DNA from: Nitrospirae bacterium JdFR-81 | Lineage (GTDB): Bacteria; Nitrospirota; Thermodesulfovibrionia; UBA6902 | NCBI GenBank assembly: GCA_002011735.1 | Contig: MTOQ01000090.1 | Span: forward strand, 1-39,996 | Length of the DNA stretch: 39,996 nucleotides | Direction: 5' to 3' | Shown here: positions 1 to 8,129 of the stretch, piece after piece | How the letters are laid out: each line of letters starts with the position of its first letter | How positions within the stretch are numbered: position 1 is the first letter of the stretch | Position numbers and translations under genes: made by a program | The notes under the pieces: model-generated | Database searches by the model: none | Told to the model about the DNA's origin: nothing | What the model saw: only the letters and a program-made list of their open reading frames with translations

Positions 1-101
1 AGAGGCTTCTTCTTTATCCCTGGGGACGAAGGGTCTGATATTCCTCCTCTTCCATGGTTTATTATTCGCAGGGTGGATACTATGTCCTAACCGGAAAGAG
101 T
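1..101. repeat. Left copy of 101-bp inverted terminal repeat
   Basis: Bases 1-101 are the reverse complement of 39896-39996 with one mismatch (G at base 22, A in the other copy). Similarity stops abruptly after base 101. The inner side of this copy abuts an RHH antitoxin that has lost its usual N-terminal strand; the other copy abuts a truncated SGNH hydrolase. This is what two oppositely oriented copies of a multi-copy element would look like if they ended an assembly contig. No transposase can be identified in so short a stretch, although two frames are open across most of it. Confidence 0.93.
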
Positions 102-320
102 GATGACCTTGACAGGAATATCTCTGCCATCTCAAAAAGACTGCATCTTAAGCGTTCCGATGTCGTAAGAATGGCCCTGGAGCGATTTCTACAGGAATTC
201 CAGAACCCGATCCTTATGACAAGGTTAAAGGATTAATCGGGGGTATCTCTTCTGGTGTTACTGACCTGGGGGGAGTGCCACAGAAAGTACCTTCTTAAGA
301 AACTGAGAAGGCATGTGTAA
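54..320 (+). pseudogene. Degraded ribbon-helix-helix antitoxin, N-terminus replaced by the repeat
   Basis: Residues after the repeat (DDLDRNISAISKRL and on to ALERFLQEF) match the helix-turn-helix part of a CopG/RHH antitoxin. The only start codon, ATG 54, lies inside the terminal repeat, so the DNA-binding beta strand is now encoded by repeat sequence. The uninterrupted frame stops at 236. Restoring one missing base near 228 and removing one G from the G-run near 271-276 continues the protein through LIGGISSGVTDLG and CHRKYLLKKLRRHV to a stop at 318-320, overlapping the PIN toxin start as in an intact toxin-antitoxin pair. Both lesions lie at or near short homopolymers, so sequencing error at a contig end is an alternative to true decay. 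Confidence 0.7.
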
Positions 321-722
321 CATCCTTTTAGATACGGGGGTCTTTGTTGCCCTCCTTGACCGTAGTGAGAGGAATCACGAACGGTGTGTCTCTTTCTTCA
401 AAAGCCTTAAAGGTAATATATTCACTACTGAACCCGTCCTGACGGAGGTAATATCTCTACTCGGTCCTGTCCTTCAAAGACAGAGGATATGTATTGAATT
501 TATTCTTAAGGGTGGTCGGCACTTGTACCTCAATCAAGAGAGAGCCTTTCAAGAGCGCTCTCGTTAATGGAAAAGTATAAGAACATCCCAATGGATTTTG
601 CCGATGCAACCCTTGTTGCACTTGCAGAGGAGGCAGGTATTGATGAAGTCCTGACGCTTGATGTGAAAGGCTTCAGTGCCTATCGTATCAACGGCAGAAA
701 CCCATTTAAGATATTGCCATAG
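313..722 (+). pseudogene. PIN-domain toxin (VapC-like), frameshifted
   Basis: The N-terminal part starts at ATG 313 behind an AGAAGG Shine-Dalgarno and has the first PIN acidic residue in LLDTGVFVALLD and the second in TTEPVLTEV. A single-base deficit near 549-552 shifts the frame and gives a stop at 567. The next frame carries the rest: ALSLMEKYKNIPMDFADATL, then LTLDVKGF, ending at 720-722. All four catalytic acids of the family (Mg-dependent RNase toxins) are present across the two frames. The gene overlaps the end of the RHH antitoxin, so together they were a type II toxin-antitoxin module. As read, no active toxin is made. Confidence 0.78.
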
Positions 723-839
723 AATAGAACAAAATAGAGGGGTTTCCGTTTTAATAGGATATCAAGTACAAATACGCTTTGCAATAATTTCACACGAGAA
801 TCGAGAGTGAAATTTACATAAGCCATTTACCATAAATTG

Positions 840-868
840 TTTACTTATTAAGAAAACTTTAATATATA
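840..868 (+). promoter_or_regulatory. Possible sigma70-type promoter for HEPN gene
   Basis: TTTACT (840-845) and TATATA (863-868) are separated by 17 bp. The -10 ends only 5 bp before ATG 874, so a transcript from it would be leaderless or nearly so. The AT-rich 723-873 interval holds nothing else recognisable. Confidence 0.35.
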
Positions 869-873
869 AGTAT

Positions 874-1264
874 ATGAGGAAGGATACAGAAAATTTTCTT
901 CTCTCTTCTGACCACGACCTACAAACTGCCCGTCATATGTTTCAGACAGGCAGATATGTCTATGTTGTATTTATGTGTCACATGGCTATAGAAAAGTTGT
1001 TAAAGGCTATTGTTGCAGAAACAATCGATAGCGTACCCCCCAAAACCTATAATCTTCTGTATCTGGTAAAACTTGCAAATCTTTCTATACCTCAGAATCT
1101 TTTTGATTTTATTGCAAAATTAAACAACGCAAGCGTGGTTACCAGATATCCACAAAGACTTCAGGAGTCTTATAGAAAGTTATCCAAGAGAGGTAGTTGA
1201 AGGTTATCTCAAGAATACAGAAGAGGTTTTAAAGTTGTCATCTCTAATGATTTCAAGGGCATGA
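874..1264 (+). pseudogene. HEPN-domain protein, single frameshift
   Basis: The product starts like small HEPN proteins (SSDHDLQTARHMFQTGRYVY, then MAIEKLLKAIV), an all-helical domain that pairs with MNT nucleotidyltransferases in toxin/antitoxin-like modules. The frame ends at 1200. One extra base near 1150-1153 explains this: the neighbouring frame continues with KDFRSLIESYPREVVEGYL and runs to TGA 1262-1264, giving the expected roughly 130 residues. That stop overlaps the next start as ATGA, the usual coupling in HEPN-MNT pairs. Either a pseudogene or an indel error in a contig-end region. Confidence 0.72.
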
Positions 1265-1395
1265 ACATAAGAGAGAGACTTGAGATTCTTGGACTTGCCG
1301 CAGGAAGGGTATTTGAGCCTATAGAGGCGATTGGGTATACAGAAGAAGAAATAAGGGACGTAAAGGGCACCTTTCTGGAAGAGATACTATCCTGA
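1261..1395 (+). pseudogene. Remnant of MNT-type nucleotidyltransferase (44 codons)
   Basis: A 44-codon frame starts at ATG 1261, overlapping the HEPN stop. Its sequence (RLEILGLAAGRVFEPIEAIG, then YTEEEIRDVKGTFLEEIL) resembles the C-terminal part of minimal nucleotidyltransferases (YTPEEF-like motif). The GSxxRG and DxD catalytic motifs are missing, which suggests an internal deletion of the N-terminal half. Position and overlap support an original HEPN-MNT pair; the family call from so short a piece is tentative. Confidence 0.45.
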
Positions 1396-1471
1396 AAGAT
1401 TTCAGAGCATCAAAAACTTGCACTTGCGAAGTGCAACTTCTCCATATCTAAGGTGTTGGTTGTGTAAATAA

Positions 1472-2791
1472 CTACTTGGCGGTTAATCCGAACATCCTCT
1501 CTATCTCCCCTGATGCCATCTTTGCCTCTTTTTCGATGTCTGAACCGGGGTTGGATATTACTTTGCTGAAGTATCTCTGGAGGATGTTTGAGACAGCAGG
1601 GTAAAGGGGGGTGCGTGGCCTCGGGTAGGCTGTCAGGAAGACCTCCTTCATGCTCGCAAAATGGGGATATGCCTTGAGTATATCCTGATCCTCATAGAGT
1701 CTCTTCCTTGTTGGTGCCCTGCCTGCCTTTAATGCGAGGAGCTTCTGAATCCTCTCACTCGTCAGAAACCTTGCAAATACCAGTGCAGCCTCCTTGTTCT
1801 CAGAATAACTGCTTATACCAACCTGCCATCCACCCAGGGTGGAGTAGCTCCTGCCGCCAGGAAAGTGCGGTAGCCTCGTTATACCAACCTTACCCACAAT
1901 CTTTGAACGATCAGGGTTGTTTGAGACCTCCCACGCATAGGGCCAGTTACGGTGGAAGACCGCCTTACCCTGTATGAAGAGATCGAGTGATTCAGGCTCC
2001 TGGTATGTGAGTACACCACGGGGGGCGACCTCTCCAATGATCCTGTCCCTTACGAACCTGACGGCCTCAATCGCTGCGGGGTCGGCTATCCCTACCCTTC
2101 CACTGTCAGGATCGATTATGTTCCCTCCGTTACTCAGTATATACTCCATCATGTCACAGACAAGCCCTTCGTATTGTTTGAACTGCCCTGAGAATCCGTA
2201 TATCTCATTGCCCCTCTTTGCCTCCTCAGAGACGATCCTCTCCGCCTGTCTCACCATTTCATCCCATGTCTCAGGGGGCTTAAACCCATATTTATCAAGC
2301 AGGTCCTTACGGTAATAAAGCACACCGCTGTCGATGAACAGGGGTATCCCATAAATCCTGCCTTTATATTTATTGGCCAGGATGGTGCCCTCCAGAAACT
2401 CCTTCTGCTCTGATGGGGTGAACACATCGTCAAGTGGCATCGCCCATCCTGCGGCTGCAAACTCGGGTGGCCAGATGACATCCATAAGGAATACATCCAC
2501 ATCCCTGCTCTTGTTCTTCAGCTTCTGCGTCAGTAGATCATGGAAGGCCGTTGAGGAGTGTGGGCCCACCTCCTTTATCACCTTGATATCAGGGTGTTCC
2601 TCTGCAAATATCCTGTATATCTCCTCCCATGCCTCTGGGATATTTGGCTTCCATGTTACAAAGTGGATTACTGTCTCGGCCCTCTCCTGCTTCTCCTCAC
2701 ACCCTGAAAGGGATAAAAGGGGCAGGATGATAAGTGACATAAAAAGAAGCAGGAATGGTTTGATCTTAATTCTGATCTTTAAGGCCAACAT
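1472..2791 (-). CDS. ABC transporter extracellular solute-binding lipoprotein (family 1, sugar type)
   Basis: A 439-residue periplasmic binding protein of the MalE/sugar-binding family 1 type. The N-terminus has a basic stretch, a hydrophobic segment (about 12-29) and a lipobox LSGC with Cys31, so it should be lipid-anchored. Family hallmarks include DVFLMDVIWPPEFAAAGW, GIPLFIDSGVLYYRKDLLDK and LGGWQVGISSYSENKEAA. Length is normal. No permease or ATPase gene lies nearby, so its transporter must be elsewhere or the protein has another role. It follows the SH3b gene by 29 bp and is probably co-transcribed with it. Ligand cannot be told; trehalose/maltose-type oligosaccharides are the nearest guess. 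Confidence 0.88.
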   Translation of the reverse strand: MLALKIRIKIKPFLLLFMSLIILPLLSLSGCEEKQERAETVIHFVTWKPNIPEAWEEIYRIFAEEHPDIKVIKEVGPHSSTAFHDLLTQKLKNKSRDVDVFLMDVIWPPEFAAAGWAMPLDDVFTPSEQKEFLEGTILANKYKGRIYGIPLFIDSGVLYYRKDLLDKYGFKPPETWDEMVRQAERIVSEEAKRGNEIYGFSGQFKQYEGLVCDMMEYILSNGGNIIDPDSGRVGIADPAAIEAVRFVRDRIIGEVAPRGVLTYQEPESLDLFIQGKAVFHRNWPYAWEVSNNPDRSKIVGKVGITRLPHFPGGRSYSTLGGWQVGISSYSENKEAALVFARFLTSERIQKLLALKAGRAPTRKRLYEDQDILKAYPHFASMKEVFLTAYPRPRTPLYPAVSNILQRYFSKVISNPGSDIEKEAKMASGEIERMFGLTAK

Positions 2792-2820
2792 TTATCAATT
2801 CGGTATGCTAACATTGATCT

Positions 2821-3255
2821 TCATTGGATCCAGAGCAATCTCCTGAATATCCATCCTGTATCTCCATACTCATCCTCTACCTTCACCCATGAGCCCTTTA
2901 TCTTCAGGACCTTGAATGAATAATACTTGAACGCCGGACTCAGGATATTCTTTTCATAGTTGGTCCCTGGCCCGCTCCTGACATTGGCCTTATCCACCTT
3001 TACCACCGCACACTTGAACTTATCCGTCACCAGTTTCCTGTAAATCCAGTGGATATCGCCATCCACGTCTATGACCTTGAACCAGTTTCCCTTCCTTGCC
3101 AGTCTCTTAAACGGCATGTATTTGAAGACCTGCCAGGTCCTCTCGTATCTTGTCCCAGGACCACTCCTCAGGTTGGCCTTGGGGACATTTACACACAATG
3201 CGTATGCATCGTTAAGGGTGATAAACAACAGCAACACTATACATAAAATCCTCAC
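2821..3255 (-). CDS. Secreted protein with two bacterial SH3 (SH3b) domains
   Basis: 144 residues: a signal peptide (about 1-19, ending near DAYA) followed by two SH3b repeats. Each has the typical ANLRSGPGTRYE / ANVRSGPGTNYE motif and ends with a WIYRKL / WIFRRL strand. SH3b domains bind peptidoglycan or other envelope ligands. No catalytic domain is attached, so it is likely a cell-wall-binding or adaptor protein in the periplasm. First gene of a probable two-gene unit with the solute-binding lipoprotein. Confidence 0.85.
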   Translation of the reverse strand: MRILCIVLLLFITLNDAYALCVNVPKANLRSGPGTRYERTWQVFKYMPFKRLARKGNWFKVIDVDGDIHWIYRKLVTDKFKCAVVKVDKANVRSGPGTNYEKNILSPAFKYYSFKVLKIKGSWVKVEDEYGDTGWIFRRLLWIQ

Positions 3256-3296
3256 TTAAACCCCCTCGACAGGTTATCGGTAATCCTGACTTCTAT

Positions 3297-3325
3297 ATAT
3301 TACACCATTGTAAGGGTATTTTAAA
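3297..3325 (-). promoter_or_regulatory. Probable promoter of the SH3b/solute-binding unit
   Basis: On the minus strand TTTAAA (3325-3320) and TAATAT (3302-3297) are 17 bp apart, about 40 bp upstream of ATG 3255. A G-rich Shine-Dalgarno-like stretch lies between. Confidence 0.4.
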
Positions 3326-3334
3326 TGGTCTGCG

Positions 3335-3371
3335 GGATAAAAAATTCTTCCCCTCCCTGAGGGAGGGGAAG
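3335..3371 (-). terminator. Rho-independent terminator
   Basis: A perfect 11-bp stem (3347-3357 with 3361-3371) around a TGA loop, followed on the minus strand by AATTTTTTAT. It lies 34 bp after the stop of the B12 radical SAM gene and should end the arsenic-methyltransferase-like operon. Confidence 0.85.
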
Positions 3372-3404
3372 ACCAGGCATTCCTATCAGAGGCACTCAAA
3401 TCCT

Positions 3405-4886
3405 CTAAATGCCTTCGTATTTCTTCATGCGCCAGTATTCTGCGTTGAGAGACTCGACTATATAATCCACCCTCCCTGTCCTTAGGAGCTTTCCTATGGC
3501 CTCCAGAAGGACCTTTGGATGCTTCATCATTATGGTGAAGAGGATGGAGTAGAAGCTTATATTACCTGAACGCCTGAGATAGTTCCTCACAAAGAATGCA
3601 TTCTGGAGCTTTCTGCGGATCTTCTTCAGCTCCTCCTTCTCGAATGTGATGGACATCAGCGGCATCTCCGGCTGCCTGTGTGCCCACACCTCTGAGAATG
3701 GGATGTTTGGATCGAGCCAGCCATTCTTGATCGCCATGTCATAGATCTCTGTACCAGGATAGGGTGTGAGGAAATAGAATGCGGTATAATCTGCCTTTAT
3801 CTCCTTTGCCACCTTGAAACTCTGTTCGATATCCTCCTTTGTCTCTTCTGGATTCCCGATGATAAAGGTCGCGAGTGTCCTGATGCCAACCTTCCTGCAG
3901 AGTTTAAATGAGTTCTTTATCTTCTCGGTCCTGTCGCCATGACCACCCTTGCCAAGTACCTTCAGTATCTTTGGAGAACCACTTTCAACACCAAAGTCGA
4001 GCTGGACAAGCCCTGCGTCTTTCATGAGCCTCAACAGCTCCTCATCGGTCTGATCAACCCTTGACTGGCCTGCCCATTTGATGTCAAGCTTCCTCCTCTT
4101 GAGCTCTTCACAGTATTCCCTCACCCATCGGGAATTGAGGGTGAATGTATCATCGCAGTAGTAGATGCCCTTTATCCCATATGTATTGCGAAGATGCTCT
4201 ATCTCGTCAACGACATTCTTTACAGACCGCCTTCTCGTCTTCCTGCCAAAGATGTTGTGACTACCGCAGTAGATGCATCTATAGGGACAGCCCCTGCTTG
4301 TGACAATGGTCGTCTGCTTATCCGTGGCATATCCCCTGATAATGCCTGGTGGCTTAAGATAGGGCGTCATGTCTATCAGGTGACGGGCCGGGAAGGGTAG
4401 TGTGTCCAGGTCCTGTATCAGTTCCCTCCTTCCGTTGTCCACTATCCTGCCGTTGTCCCTGTACATCACACCCTTAACACCTGCGAGGGACTCATTGTTC
4501 TGGAGCTTCTGACAGACCTCAACCATGGTCTCCTCACCCTCACCGACCACTATAAAGTCGAGGCCGAACTCATTCATCGTCTCAACAGGCTTGACGGTTG
4601 TGTGAACGCCCCCGCTGCAGAACATCGCATTGGGCAGCTCCTTCCTGAGGCTCTTATTGAGCCTGTATGCCCTCTGATAACCGACCGTGAGGAAGCTCAG
4701 ACCAATGAGATCAGGGTCGAAATCCTTGATCTGTCTGATCATGTCTGCCTGATAGTCAGGGTCAGCATCAAAACACTGGACCTGATGGCCGTGTTTTTCA
4801 AGCATTGCAGCCACATATAAAAGACCCAGTGGTGGGACCACATTATTTCCATCCAGTACCTGTGCATTTACCAATGTAACCTTCAT
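3405..4886 (-). CDS. B12-binding-domain radical SAM protein
   Basis: 493 residues. Residues 1-140 form a cobalamin-binding-like Rossmann domain (PPLGLLYVAAMLEKHGH; SGGVHTT; VVGEGEET). The radical SAM core follows with the 4Fe-4S motif CPYRCIYC (Cys200, 204, 207), then the GxESGS-type motif in DFGVESGSPKIL and a GNPEET turn typical of class B enzymes. The C-terminal helical tail is about 130 residues. Family members do methylations, cyclisations and other radical chemistry on unactivated carbon or phosphorus; the substrate is unknown. It starts 19 bp after the ArsM-fusion gene on the same strand and shares its terminator, so the two probably act in one pathway. Confidence 0.88.
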   Translation of the reverse strand: MKVTLVNAQVLDGNNVVPPLGLLYVAAMLEKHGHQVQCFDADPDYQADMIRQIKDFDPDLIGLSFLTVGYQRAYRLNKSLRKELPNAMFCSGGVHTTVKPVETMNEFGLDFIVVGEGEETMVEVCQKLQNNESLAGVKGVMYRDNGRIVDNGRRELIQDLDTLPFPARHLIDMTPYLKPPGIIRGYATDKQTTIVTSRGCPYRCIYCGSHNIFGRKTRRRSVKNVVDEIEHLRNTYGIKGIYYCDDTFTLNSRWVREYCEELKRRKLDIKWAGQSRVDQTDEELLRLMKDAGLVQLDFGVESGSPKILKVLGKGGHGDRTEKIKNSFKLCRKVGIRTLATFIIGNPEETKEDIEQSFKVAKEIKADYTAFYFLTPYPGTEIYDMAIKNGWLDPNIPFSEVWAHRQPEMPLMSITFEKEELKKIRRKLQNAFFVRNYLRRSGNISFYSILFTIMMKHPKVLLEAIGKLLRTGRVDYIVESLNAEYWRMKKYEGI

Positions 4887-4905
4887 AATCCTTACACCTC
4901 TCTTT

Positions 4906-7323
4906 TCACCCGCAACAGGCCTTCCCCTGTTGCAGTGGTTTTGTGCCCTTCAAAGTTACAGAATAGAAACTTATATACTCAACCTTTTTATAGAGATAGT
5001 TCTGCGTGAGGCTCACATCCGAAAATCCGACCTCCTTGACTATCTCGACAAACCTCTTGTCTGTCAATGCACCAGAGATACAGGCGTTCCAGAGTTCCTT
5101 GTCCCTCTTCATATAGCCTGGCACAGGCTTATCAGAGACGATGTCCGAGATGATAAACCTTCCGCCTGGCTTTAAGACCCTGAAGATCTCATCGATAACC
5201 TTTGCCTTATCCTCTGTCAGGTTTATCACACAATTGGAGATCACGAGGTCAATAGAGCCATCCTCTATGGGAAGCTCCATGAGGTTGCCCTTCCTGAATT
5301 CAACCACATTGTAACCGAGGACCTCTGCAACCTTCTTGGCACTCTCCGTCGCCTTCTCTATCATCTCATCCGTCATATCAACCCCTATCACCCTGCCGTT
5401 TCTGCCCACCTTCTTTGCGGCGATGAAGCAGTCGATACCACCACCTGAGCCGAGGTCCAGTATCGTCTCACCCTCCCTGATACCGGCAAGGGCAGCAGGG
5501 TTACCACATCCATAGGAGACCTCGAGCACCTCGTTCGGGATGTGCTCAAGGTCTTTGGGGTCATAACCTGTCGGGCAGTAGTAATCGGTCACCGGATCCT
5601 TGGCAGCCTTTGCAAACTTCAACTTCACCGTCTTTGTAACATGCCCCTTTATCTCTGGCTTACAGACCTCCTCATCGCCCTCCACATTGACAGACAGCAC
5701 GCATGTGCAGTGATGACACCCTACATCAAACCTCCTGTCCTTTGACTTAAAGCCATTGGCAAGGTATGATGGGAGTTTTGCATCCATGGCATTAAAGACA
5801 GTGGGCGTTATGTACCCCTCTGTGCCTTTCTGATAAACCCCCTCGGTGGCAAGGCTCCAGAGGGCGTCTTCATATAATACCTTATATGTTGAGCAATAAG
5901 GGTCCTGTGCCTCTATCGCACCCCTGCCTGTATCCACCTCGCTCGCATAATAGCTATGGGACTGGCAACCACCACCGCAGAGGTATCTAAGATAGCAATC
6001 TCCACATTCCGGCTTATTAAGCACCGTATTCGACCTGCATCTGTTCATAACATCAGAGTTGAGCCATATGTCCTTGAGGGATCGATCCCTTATCGAGCCT
6101 GCATCGAAGTTCTTGTCGCCATTCAATGAGGCACATGGATAGACATGACCATCTGAATTTACACATATCTTGTCCCAGCAATTATGGCATAGGTCGTACT
6201 TCCTCCCCCTCTTCGCCCTGACCCTTGCCTTCATCGCCTCCATATTGTCAACGATCACATCATCCTCTGTAAGGTACTCCTTCTTGAGCTCCCTCATTAT
6301 CTGCGCGATCCTGTCGGATGGCACAAAGAGCTCATTCAGGTTGTTCGCCCCCCTGCCCTTCGCATGCATCCAGAGGATGCTGTGCTCCTTTATACCCAGG
6401 GTGGCAAGAAAATCGGATGTCTCTTTTATATGGCCCTCATTGTATTTGTTAATGGCCGTGGAGACGATCGGGACTATCCCTGCCCCCAGGAGATTTCTTA
6501 TCCCTTTCAGGGCCTTTTCAAAACTGCCATTGCCCCTTAATCTATCGTGTATCTCTGCATTCGGCCCTTCAAGACTCACCTGAAACACAAGCCTTGGTGA
6601 GATGACGGACTTGATGCGGGATATCTTATCCTCGTCAAGGAGCATGGCGTTTGTGAGGATGATCAACTCACGCCCCTTCTTGTTGGTGATGTAGTCTATG
6701 ATCTCAAAGATATCCTCCCTTATGAATGGCTCACCACCGGTGATGTAGAACCTCCTTACACCAAGCCCTGTGGCCTCATCAACAAGCCCTATTATCTCCT
6801 CTGTGGTCAGCTCACCCTCAAGGGATTTACCTGCACTCACCAGACAGTGTTTACACCTGAGGTTGCATGAGAGGGTCACATATATCCAGAGCTCATCGAG
6901 CCTATCAGGTGTGACCGCCTTATCCCTGCCCGAATATGGTGGCCTCAAAAATTCCTTATCAGAGACGAAATCTATCGTCCCTGCTGCATTTACAAACTCC
7001 GCAACCTCCCTGTAGACATCTTCAGCCTTGCCATCCCCTATTCCATATCTCTCAGTGATCGCCTTCTGTATATCGACAAGCCTGTTCTTACCATTACACA
7101 TCTTTATGATCTCTGCACCCGTGCGATTCACACTTATCCAGTTTGGTGACTCAGGATCGATAAAGAGATACACACCGTCTCTCTCCTTGAGGACATACTC
7201 AGGACAATAGAGCACATCATCTGACTTGAAGACCTTGTGTGGGATCTCCCTTATCTTCCACTCATTGATCTGATATTGTTTTATCCTTAAATCCCTTGTT
7301 GGAGAGCAACATGATTCAGCCAT
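4906..7323 (-). CDS. PqqD-like / radical SAM-SPASM / ArsM-like methyltransferase fusion
   Basis: 805 residues in three parts. Residues 35-115 look like a PqqD/peptide-recognition fold (WISVNRTGAEII). Residues 144-480 are a radical SAM-SPASM enzyme: CNLRCKHC (Cys153, 157, 160), ITGGEP, and SPASM cysteines at 379, 382, 387, 397, 429, 440, 443, 449, 453 and 477, enough for two auxiliary clusters. Residues 580-805 match arsenite methyltransferase ArsM: YGCGNP, LDLGSGGGIDCFIAA (SAM motif I), SNCVINL (Cys698) and NACISGAL (Cys748), the two positions known to bind As(III) in ArsM, and a C-terminal ACCG. A linker at 520-560 has its own GCHHCTC motif and further Cys. Separate ArsM enzymes are well known; this joined architecture would combine radical chemistry with S-methyl transfer, perhaps on arsenic. 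Cytoplasmic. No ArsR gene is nearby. Confidence 0.85.
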   Translation of the reverse strand: MAESCCSPTRDLRIKQYQINEWKIREIPHKVFKSDDVLYCPEYVLKERDGVYLFIDPESPNWISVNRTGAEIIKMCNGKNRLVDIQKAITERYGIGDGKAEDVYREVAEFVNAAGTIDFVSDKEFLRPPYSGRDKAVTPDRLDELWIYVTLSCNLRCKHCLVSAGKSLEGELTTEEIIGLVDEATGLGVRRFYITGGEPFIREDIFEIIDYITNKKGRELIILTNAMLLDEDKISRIKSVISPRLVFQVSLEGPNAEIHDRLRGNGSFEKALKGIRNLLGAGIVPIVSTAINKYNEGHIKETSDFLATLGIKEHSILWMHAKGRGANNLNELFVPSDRIAQIMRELKKEYLTEDDVIVDNMEAMKARVRAKRGRKYDLCHNCWDKICVNSDGHVYPCASLNGDKNFDAGSIRDRSLKDIWLNSDVMNRCRSNTVLNKPECGDCYLRYLCGGGCQSHSYYASEVDTGRGAIEAQDPYCSTYKVLYEDALWSLATEGVYQKGTEGYITPTVFNAMDAKLPSYLANGFKSKDRRFDVGCHHCTCVLSVNVEGDEEVCKPEIKGHVTKTVKLKFAKAAKDPVTDYYCPTGYDPKDLEHIPNEVLEVSYGCGNPAALAGIREGETILDLGSGGGIDCFIAAKKVGRNGRVIGVDMTDEMIEKATESAKKVAEVLGYNVVEFRKGNLMELPIEDGSIDLVISNCVINLTEDKAKVIDEIFRVLKPGGRFIISDIVSDKPVPGYMKRDKELWNACISGALTDKRFVEIVKEVGFSDVSLTQNYLYKKVEYISFYSVTLKGTKPLQQGKACCG

Positions 7324-7380
7324 CTTCGCACCCCTTCTACTTAATTTAAGGTAGATATATCAAAGACTGGATAATACAAC

Positions 7381-7402
7381 ATAATAAATGTTTTTATATT
7401 AT
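7381..7402. promoter_or_regulatory. AT-rich dyad in divergent intergenic region
   Basis: ATAATA (7381-7386) and TATTAT (7397-7402) form an inverted repeat in the 184-bp divergent region between the ArsM-fusion gene (minus) and the MobB-like gene (plus). AT-rich dyads of this sort are common operators, including for ArsR-type repressors, but the 6-bp arms are short and could occur by chance. A TTGACT on the minus strand lies upstream of it. Confidence 0.25.
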
Positions 7403-7507
7403 AAAACTTACACCTAATCATCATAAAAGTCAAGGCCGCACAACCTGGACATCTCAACCCCTAACGACTTGCAGACAGAACGCCCTATCCTGTATCCTTA
7501 AGTTTTG

Positions 7508-8068
7508 ATGTCAGGGGTATTCAGGATAATCTCTGTAGCAGGTGCACACAGCGGGGTGGGCAAGACCACACTGTGCTCCCTCCTTCTCAGGGAACTAAGG
7601 GACTATGGTGCCATTAAGTTCACAAAGGAGGCCTTCGGCACGCCATTGATTGACAGTGAGGAGATAATCCTCCAGAAGGGGAAGGACACGGCCATAATGG
7701 TGTCCTCAGGTGCCAAGAAGGTCATACTCATAGGTGGCCAGGGGGAGACGCTGAGGGATGCACTTGAGAGAGCCATCGGTATGATGAGGCCATTCCGTGG
7801 CGTGATTATAGAGGGCAACGGCCCGATAGAATTCCTCAGGCCTGATCTATTAATATTTGTCATAGGCCCTGACAGGAAGATCAAGGCCCCTGCCATGGGA
7901 ATACTGGAGAGGGCGGATATAGTGGTCGTCAACTCCGAGGGCGGTGAGAGGGACACATCACTTATGGATAGACTGCGGACAGGGGCAAGGATATTCTTTG
8001 TTGACCTGAAGAATAAGGGACAGGAGACAGAGGCACTGCTCTCCTGTATAAAGGAGGCCATTGTCTGA
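7508..8068 (+). CDS. MobB-like P-loop nucleotide-binding protein
   Basis: 186 residues from ATG 7508 (an in-frame TTG sits just before it). The N-terminal Walker A is GAHSGVGKTT, typical of MobB, the GTP-binding partner in molybdopterin guanine dinucleotide formation and of related SIMIBI proteins. VIIEGNGPIEFLRPDLLIFV corresponds to the MobB strand carrying the E-G motif, and DIVVVNSEG to the guanine-binding region. No mobA or molybdoenzyme is adjacent. It precedes ccsA-hemA-hemC on the same strand. Function inferred only from the P-loop family. Confidence 0.7.
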   Translation: MSGVFRIISVAGAHSGVGKTTLCSLLLRELRDYGAIKFTKEAFGTPLIDSEEIILQKGKDTAIMVSSGAKKVILIGGQGETLRDALERAIGMMRPFRGVIIEGNGPIEFLRPDLLIFVIGPDRKIKAPAMGILERADIVVVNSEGGERDTSLMDRLRTGARIFFVDLKNKGQETEALLSCIKEAIV

Positions 8069-8129
8069 GATTTGGTATCCCATATAATGTTATAATTGAA
8101 AATATATCTTCATTAATTGGCAAGAATAG

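Noticed and set aside
1-1400. CRISPR or abortive-infection island
   Set aside because: No regular repeat-spacer pattern and no cas genes; only broken toxin-type genes are visible.
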